DNA of 9,638 bases from UMGS1279 sp045630265 (GTDB taxonomy: Bacteria; Bacillota; Clostridia; Oscillospirales; Acutalibacteraceae), in contig JAZQSV010000029.1 in the NCBI GenBank assembly GCA_045630265.1, forward strand, positions 1-9,638. The letters are read 5' to 3'. Every line of letters begins with the position of its first letter. The first letter of the stretch is position 1. Of the stretch, positions 5,556-9,638 are shown piece after piece. The notes beneath the pieces were generated by a model. That model saw only the letters and a program-made list of their open reading frames with translations, made no database searches and was not told where the DNA came from. The position numbers and the translations under genes are program-made.

Positions 5556-6632
5556 TTACGAATTAACAGGAGTATAAAAAACGTCTATTATTATATTGTA
5601 AACAGAGTCAAAATCATAAACGTATTCTATATATTCACCCGGCTTTGTAGCCTCGCCTGCAATACTTTTATACTCAATCTCCGTATTCCCCGCTTCGGTC
5701 AAAAAGCAGGATGTAAGAAAACTTATATCTGCCACGTCCAAATTAGTAACCATATACGGTTTTATGGAATTGAAGATGGTTATAGGTGTTGTAATATCCT
5801 TTTTTGTCCTTTGAACAACCTTTGCTGCAAACTGATCTATAAACTGCTTTTGTCTGCCCATTCTTTTAAGGGAAGCTTCTAAATCATCCTCCCTTAGTAC
5901 CACAAAGTCAAGTGCTGCATAGCCGCGCAGGTTAACCTGCTCGCCCGCCTTATACTCAACTCTGGCTAAAACTGTGTCCTCAGTTAGCACAACGTCAACT
6001 CCGTCAACCTTTTCGCTAATCACCTCAATAGCATCCATATCTATTGCAACGTAAGAGTTTATAGGAACCCCGCAAAACATTCTTGAAACCGCCTTGGCGG
6101 TATTTTTACAACTTGAATGCTTACCGTCGCCATACCCATAGGAAAGGCATATTTGCGAGCGTCTTATACCTAAATATTTGCCATCTTCGGAAAAAACGTC
6201 AATCTCTGCCATGCAGTCGCGAGGAATAGGGATTATGGTAGTTCTGCCCGTTTTAGTATCAATATTAGCCAAAAACAACGCATCGGCCTGACCGCTACCG
6301 CTTCTCTCCTCATAAAACTTATATTTATCAATACCAATAAAAAGCACCGAAACAACATTTTCATTATACTTATATTTTTGGTCCTTGTAAACGACCGTAC
6401 CATCGTCAACAATTTCAATTTCGCTTGTCTTTTCACCGAAAAGCAAATCAAAATCTCCACGATTTAGAAGATTGTTTTTACCAACCAAAATCAAAACAGA
6501 AACCAATGCCACCAAAACAGAAAGCAAAGCCGCAATACATATTAAAATTATATTCCAAACCTTCTTACGATTAGGCTTTAAATCCCCTCTTTGCCCCAAA
6601 TCGTTACCTACTTTTTTATTTTGTTTTTTCAT
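5556..6632 (-). CDS. LCP (LytR-CpsA-Psr) family protein
   Basis: LCP proteins are membrane-anchored enzymes that move glycopolymers (teichoic acids, capsule, or glycans onto proteins) from lipid carriers to acceptors outside the cell. This 358-residue protein has a basic cytoplasmic N-terminus, one membrane helix (about 25-50) and an extracellular LCP domain (about 95-275). Motifs seen: GIDKY (Asp102), GQADALFLANID (Asp117), IPIPRDC (Arg138, Asp139), SYGYGDG, and the late VLREDD (Arg247) and GRQKQF (Arg260, Gln261), all in LCP order. The residue after PRD is Cys where Thr or Ser is usual, and the outer domain has five Cys. The ATG at 6632 lies inside the sortase gene (17-base overlap) with only a distant AGGGAG (6645-6650), so translation is probably coupled to the sortase. 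A clear terminator follows. Confidence 0.92.
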   Translation of the reverse strand: MKKQNKKVGNDLGQRGDLKPNRKKVWNIILICIAALLSVLVALVSVLILVGKNNLLNRGDFDLLFGEKTSEIEIVDDGTVVYKDQKYKYNENVVSVLFIGIDKYKFYEERSGSGQADALFLANIDTKTGRTTIIPIPRDCMAEIDVFSEDGKYLGIRRSQICLSYGYGDGKHSSCKNTAKAVSRMFCGVPINSYVAIDMDAIEVISEKVDGVDVVLTEDTVLARVEYKAGEQVNLRGYAALDFVVLREDDLEASLKRMGRQKQFIDQFAAKVVQRTKKDITTPITIFNSIKPYMVTNLDVADISFLTSCFLTEAGNTEIEYKSIAGEATKPGEYIEYVYDFDSVYNIIIDVFYTPVNS

Positions 6633-7392
6633 CTTTTACAAGAACTCCCTGAACAAGATACCTATAGTCAACCTCATCACCTATACAGGTGCTTAGCGTT
6701 AAAATTTTAGAATCAAGGTCCATATCCACTTCCCTTTTATTGACCATCATGGAGGTGGGATTTTTAATATAATTTAAATAATCCTCGAAAACGGTATTGT
6801 CGCTATAATCAATAGTATTCAGCAAATGCCTGCTATCATATTTATATGCCGCTACTATTCTATAGGTAAGAATGTGCCCTGGTATATAAACGTAAATATA
6901 CTGATTGTCATTAAAAAACTGTGGGTCGCGGAATTTATGCAGATTTTGAAACATTGTCCCGTTTAACATATTATGTCCGTAAATCACAGTATTTCTGTCG
7001 GTAAAATACTTACTGTTTTTCTTTTCAAAATATATAGACCCTGCAAATTTATATTTTTTATCTACATCACGATGAAGATAATAGTCATCATCCTTTTCGG
7101 CCGAGGGTTGCAAAACGGGATAGTCAATAACAGTACCGGGAACCTGAATATAAGCACATATATCTGTATTGGTTTCCCAAAGCTTTTCAAAATTTATGGG
7201 GTTTTTGCGAAGTGGAGGTTCTTTGCTTGCCACGGAGGATGTATTGATATCTGGTGTTTCTACAACTTTACCAGAAAGATAGCCCTCTAAAAAGAAATAG
7301 CCCAGATAGATTACACCCAGCGCAAAAATTGAAATAAAAAACCAAAAAAGAATGTTGCGTAGCTTTTTGTTGACAGGCTTTTTCTCTTTCAT
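6616..7392 (-). CDS. class B sortase
   Basis: A membrane transpeptidase that cleaves a surface protein at its sorting motif and links it to a cell-wall amino group. The 258-residue product has a basic N-terminus, one signal-anchor helix (about 12-36), a linker and a sortase domain from about residue 65. The catalytic triad is visible: His140 in YGHNM, Cys236 in TLSTC and Arg244 in YRYLVQG. The long segment with an extra helix between His and Cys, and the YRYLVQGVLV ending, point to class B, as in Clostridioides difficile SrtB. The ATG at 7392 has GGAGG six bases upstream. It overlaps the LCP gene by 17 bases. The preceding gene, beyond a terminator, encodes a likely substrate. No haem-uptake (isd) genes are nearby, so a role in iron acquisition is not supported. 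Confidence 0.93.
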   Translation of the reverse strand: MKEKKPVNKKLRNILFWFFISIFALGVIYLGYFFLEGYLSGKVVETPDINTSSVASKEPPLRKNPINFEKLWETNTDICAYIQVPGTVIDYPVLQPSAEKDDDYYLHRDVDKKYKFAGSIYFEKKNSKYFTDRNTVIYGHNMLNGTMFQNLHKFRDPQFFNDNQYIYVYIPGHILTYRIVAAYKYDSRHLLNTIDYSDNTVFEDYLNYIKNPTSMMVNKREVDMDLDSKILTLSTCIGDEVDYRYLVQGVLVKDEKTK

Positions 7393-7421
7393 AATACACC
7401 TCCAAATTCTATATTTTTACT

Positions 7422-7457
7422 AAAACCAAAACGTGCCGCCTTAAAGCAGGCGGCACG
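7422..7457 (-). terminator. intrinsic terminator between surface-protein gene and sortase gene
   Basis: Perfect 10-base-pair GC-rich stem (CGTGCCGCCT 7432-7441, AGGCGGCACG 7448-7457) with a six-base loop, followed on the minus strand by TTTTGGTTTT (7422-7431). It ends the surface-protein transcript 20 bases after its stop codon. I see no convincing promoter between it and the sortase start, so the sortase and LCP genes may depend on readthrough. Confidence 0.88.
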
Positions 7458-7477
7458 GGAAATAACTTTTTTAAAAA

Positions 7478-7990
7478 TTAAACTCTAACCTTTTTAACTG
7501 CAACTGCACCTGCGAGAGCGAGTACTGTCAAAACTGCTACAGAAGCAACTGCTTTGCTTCCTGTAGGAGGAGCTACGGGAGAATCGTTAGTGTTGCCTTT
7601 GTCGCCGGCAGAACCTTTAACGTTGTAAGACTCTTCAATGTGAAGATTTGCAAGAGGCTTAATAACAAGATCATCAGAGCTAAGCTTACCGCTAATGATA
7701 ACGTAGTGAACGTTTTCCTGAGCAGGAGCCGCAGAACCGTCGGGATTGATAACTTCAATTACCCAACCGGTAAATTCTTCTTTTGCATTTTCTGTTTTGT
7801 CAAGTTTAATAGAACCATCTTCTAAAGAAGTGTAGGCGCCTTTTGCCTCTTCACCATTTGCATAGGTTGTAATGGTAATTTGATGAGTAGGTTTTGTGGA
7901 AGGGCTTGGTGTAGCTGCCAAAGCGGTAACTGTAGCAAAGCAAGCAACGAGTACCACAACGGCAATTAAGGTTGCTATGATTTTTTTCAT
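7478..7990 (-). CDS. small cell-wall-anchored surface protein (APPTG sorting signal)
   Basis: A 170-residue exported protein and the likely substrate of the adjacent class B sortase. It has a signal peptide (Lys-Lys, hydrophobic core, AxA site with cleavage likely after Ala25). A predicted beta-rich domain spans about residues 36-122 and includes an FTGWVIEV stretch. A Gly/Asp/Asn/Ser/Pro linker follows. The end is a canonical sorting signal: APPTGS (residues 140-145), a hydrophobic helix (about 147-165) and the basic tail KKVRV. APPTG fits the xPxTG pattern of class B clostridial sortases (S/N/P-PXTG in C. difficile), with Ala at the first position. Cleavage after Thr143 would leave about 118 residues on the wall. 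The segment LVAC in the signal peptide resembles a lipobox, an alternative that I think less likely. AGGAGG (8000-8005) and a strong promoter suggest high expression. The function of the domain is unknown. Confidence 0.88.
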   Translation of the reverse strand: MKKIIATLIAVVVLVACFATVTALAATPSPSTKPTHQITITTYANGEEAKGAYTSLEDGSIKLDKTENAKEEFTGWVIEVINPDGSAAPAQENVHYVIISGKLSSDDLVIKPLANLHIEESYNVKGSAGDKGNTNDSPVAPPTGSKAVASVAVLTVLALAGAVAVKKVRV

Positions 7991-8037
7991 TGGATATTTC
8001 CTCCTAAAAATTTTAGTAAAAATATTTTAACGTATAA

Positions 8038-8066
8038 AGTATAGCACACTTTTTTAAAAATGTAAA
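8038..8066 (-). promoter_or_regulatory. strong promoter of the surface-protein gene
   Basis: Minus strand -35 TTTACA (8061-8066), 17-base spacer, -10 TATACT (8038-8043) preceded by TGC, an extended -10. A- and T-tracts upstream (8067-8104) resemble an UP element. The predicted start is near 8031, about 40 bases before the ATG at 7990. Confidence 0.8.
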
Positions 8067-8104
8067 TAGTTTTTAGAAAATTTTTGTGTTTTTGTTATAA
8101 TTTT

Positions 8105-8959
8105 TTATTCCTTTTCCCCCGTTTTATCGGAGTTGTCGCTAAAAATACTTTCCTCTGTAGGGGTTACAAGGGCAAGTTCCTCATCTGAAACGTTCAGACC
8201 CAAAGCAAGGCGCTTTTCAATATCCTCACCCTTATGCTCTGCATAATAGGGGTCAATCATATATTTTTGAATGGCGGAGAATGCGTTTGCCTGTATAAGC
8301 GCCGCCTTAAAGCCGGGTACAACAAAGAGCATTATTGCGGCTGCTACCATCATAAGATATGCATTAATCATTGAAAGTATTGCAAGCCCTACATATATAA
8401 TACCCATTGTGACGCTTATTAGTATATTGCGCCAAAGGTTTAAAAAGACAAAGTTGAAGCTGTTTTTAATAAGCTGTTTTACCTTTAGATTAAAGGTTAT
8501 AAGAAGAGTCCAGATATAGTATTTCATAAAGGTTGTACAAACCAGGAAAAGAAATGCTATAGCAAGTCCCAAAAGTCCAAAAAAACTAACTTTGTAGTTC
8601 AAATAATTCCAAAAATACCATATATCAAAAGCAAGAAGAATCATTGCTACAACGTTTATAACTCCTAAAATAAGTGCCTGTTTCCAGTTTTTCTTTATGC
8701 TTTCAAAAAAATCACTATAAAGAAAGGAATGCTTTTCCTTTTGGGTACTTCTTGCAACATGGGTAAGCCCTACTTTGGCCATACCGTTTGTTGCAACCAA
8801 AAGTGAGCAAAGCCAGTAAAGCGGTCCTACCTTAGCATAGCTCCAAAAATTGCGAAAATAGACCTCAAAAAAATGGAAGAAGCCCTTTTTCTTTTTCTCA
8901 TTTTTGCTAACGCCCGGTCCTTCTTTTGTATAATCAAATAACCCGAAAAATCCTGCCAT
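8105..8959 (-). CDS. YesL/DUF624-like integral membrane protein
   Basis: A 284-residue polytopic membrane protein of unknown function. After a soluble, Lys-rich N-terminal stretch come about five or six hydrophobic segments (around residues 44-62, 95-117, 125-155 as one or two helices, 180-198 and 198-217), then an acidic, charged tail of about 60 residues. The segments NGMAKVGLTHVAR and DFFESIKKNWKQALILGVIN match the pattern of YesL/DUF624 proteins (a Gly-Met-Ala motif, then F-KKN), so I assign that family with moderate confidence. YesL genes elsewhere often accompany sugar-uptake operons, but no transporter or glycosidase is seen here. The ATG at 8959 has GGGAAG ten bases upstream. A TTG at 8968 would overlap the previous gene by four bases but lies too close to that site. 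I see no terminator after it, so reading into the surface-protein gene is possible. Confidence 0.72.
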   Translation of the reverse strand: MAGFFGLFDYTKEGPGVSKNEKKKKGFFHFFEVYFRNFWSYAKVGPLYWLCSLLVATNGMAKVGLTHVARSTQKEKHSFLYSDFFESIKKNWKQALILGVINVVAMILLAFDIWYFWNYLNYKVSFFGLLGLAIAFLFLVCTTFMKYYIWTLLITFNLKVKQLIKNSFNFVFLNLWRNILISVTMGIIYVGLAILSMINAYLMMVAAAIMLFVVPGFKAALIQANAFSAIQKYMIDPYYAEHKGEDIEKRLALGLNVSDEELALVTPTEESIFSDNSDKTGEKE

Positions 8960-8964
8960 TTTAT

Positions 8965-9638
8965 TCAATCTTCCCTTTTGTAAATAAGTTTTTCCTTAAA
9001 ATTGATATGCCTTTCGCCCATATAATAGGCCACCATACAAACAATCGGTAGCGGAATCAAAACCACGCAGGCGCCTAAGATACCCCAAAACGTACGTTGC
9101 CCTTTAATAAAGGTATCATTAAAAGCAAACATATAAAAGGTTAGTATTTTATGTATTATAGAGTAGCTTGGTAATATTTTAAAAACTGAAGTAACCACCA
9201 AAACAAAATAAGAAGCTGCAAAAGGTATATCTGCCAACAGGCCCACCTTAAGCCCTTTCAGTAAAACTTCTTTTTTGGAGGGCTCTGCAAGGTCCACGTT
9301 TGCATCACCCGCTCGCCACATTACGCCGCAGATAACGGCAACCCAGCAAATAAACGAAAGGTTTTGAGCGATCCAACGAATACGGATGTTGGTACCTTTA
9401 TTAAGTTCAGAGCGAATGGGAGTTTTATAATAATTTTCCTTACCGTCATAATCGGCATATTTTGGGTCTTCTCCATTCTTATAATAATGAGAATAAACCT
9501 CGGAAAAACTTTCTCCGTCTTCGCTATACAAAATTGTATAGCCGATTTCTTTAGTGCTTCCACCTACCATAATAACGGTTATAGAAACATAAATCATAAA
9601 AGCAATAAAGCAAGCAACCAAGGTTCTTATAATGCACT
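8965..9638 (-). CDS. partial membrane protein of unknown function
   Basis: The reading frame is open to the window edge (residues CIIRT precede the TTG at 9621), so the gene almost certainly begins outside and is 5'-partial. The visible 224 residues contain about four or five membrane helices: the N-terminal segment, IAQNLSFICWVAVICGVMW, the LLADIPFAASYFVLVVTSVF segment, a possible short one near HKILTFYMFAF, and the ILGACVVLIPLPIVCMVAYY segment. A loop of about 50 polar, Tyr-rich residues between the first two is probably extracellular. The C-terminus (ERHINFKEKLIYKRED) is basic and cytoplasmic. I do not recognise the family. The stop lies five bases before the ATG of the YesL-like gene, so the two are probably co-transcribed and may work together in the membrane. 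Confidence 0.7.
   Translation of the reverse strand, partial: CIIRTLVACFIAFMIYVSITVIMVGGSTKEIGYTILYSEDGESFSEVYSHYYKNGEDPKYADYDGKENYYKTPIRSELNKGTNIRIRWIAQNLSFICWVAVICGVMWRAGDANVDLAEPSKKEVLLKGLKVGLLADIPFAASYFVLVVTSVFKILPSYSIIHKILTFYMFAFNDTFIKGQRTFWGILGACVVLIPLPIVCMVAYYMGERHINFKEKLIYKRED
8970..8975 (-). promoter_or_regulatory. RBS that decides the YesL-like gene start
   Basis: GGGAAG on the minus strand lies ten bases before the ATG at 8957-8959 and only one base before the TTG at 8966-8968, favouring the ATG. Confidence 0.5.

Noticed and set aside
6616..7392. Sortase as part of a haem-uptake (isd) or pilus locus
   Set aside because: No NEAT-domain, haem transporter or large pilin-like gene is in the window; the only candidate substrate is one small protein.
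8044..8104. Terminator after the YesL-like gene
   Set aside because: The region is rich in A and T runs but no stem of useful strength is present; I read it as an UP-element-like promoter region.
1..9638. CRISPR array, IS element, prophage, toxin-antitoxin or defence genes
   Set aside because: No regularly spaced repeats, transposase, integrase, phage or defence motifs were seen on either strand.

Overview
The window looks like chromosomal DNA from a Gram-positive, moderately AT-rich anaerobe, most likely a member of the Clostridia and probably near the Oscillospirales/Ruminococcaceae. This rests on the order murA, YycJ-type hydrolase, rlmH, on a DUF6106-type membrane protein, on a class B sortase next to an LCP protein, on AGGAGG-type ribosome binding sites, and on several TTG starts. 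Placement is inference from gene content; no 16S rRNA gene is present. All eleven genes lie on the minus strand, so transcription runs from high to low coordinates.

Reading in the direction of transcription: (1) 9638-8105 holds two membrane protein genes, one cut by the window edge and one of the YesL/DUF624 family. (2) 8066-5488 is a cell-surface module. A strong promoter drives a small exported protein with a C-terminal APPTG sorting signal. A strong hairpin terminator follows, then a class B sortase gene overlapping an LCP (LytR-CpsA-Psr) gene, closed by a second clear terminator. (3) 5440-2652 has a near-consensus promoter, a leader with an attenuator-like hairpin, murA (peptidoglycan precursor synthesis), a GC-rich palindrome, a YycJ-type metallo-beta-lactamase-fold hydrolase, and rlmH (23S rRNA methylation). 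(4) 2627-893 carries its own promoter, a DUF6106 membrane protein, a lipoprotein and a YgjP/SprT-like zinc metallopeptidase, ending in a terminator with a GAAA tetraloop. (5) 911-9 is rpsB (ribosomal protein S2). Its promoter overlaps the preceding terminator, and a structured leader of about 125 nt follows.

Much of the window concerns the cell envelope: MurA feeds peptidoglycan synthesis, LCP proteins transfer glycopolymers to peptidoglycan, and the sortase covalently anchors the surface protein. The rest is translation (RlmH, S2) and unassigned membrane proteins. I see no phage, IS, CRISPR, tRNA or rRNA. The most distinctive item is the sortase/LCP/substrate module with its internal terminator. 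The regulatory architecture (promoter nested in a terminator, murA leader hairpin, palindrome between murA and the hydrolase) is the second point of interest. Nothing here clearly proves a new system.
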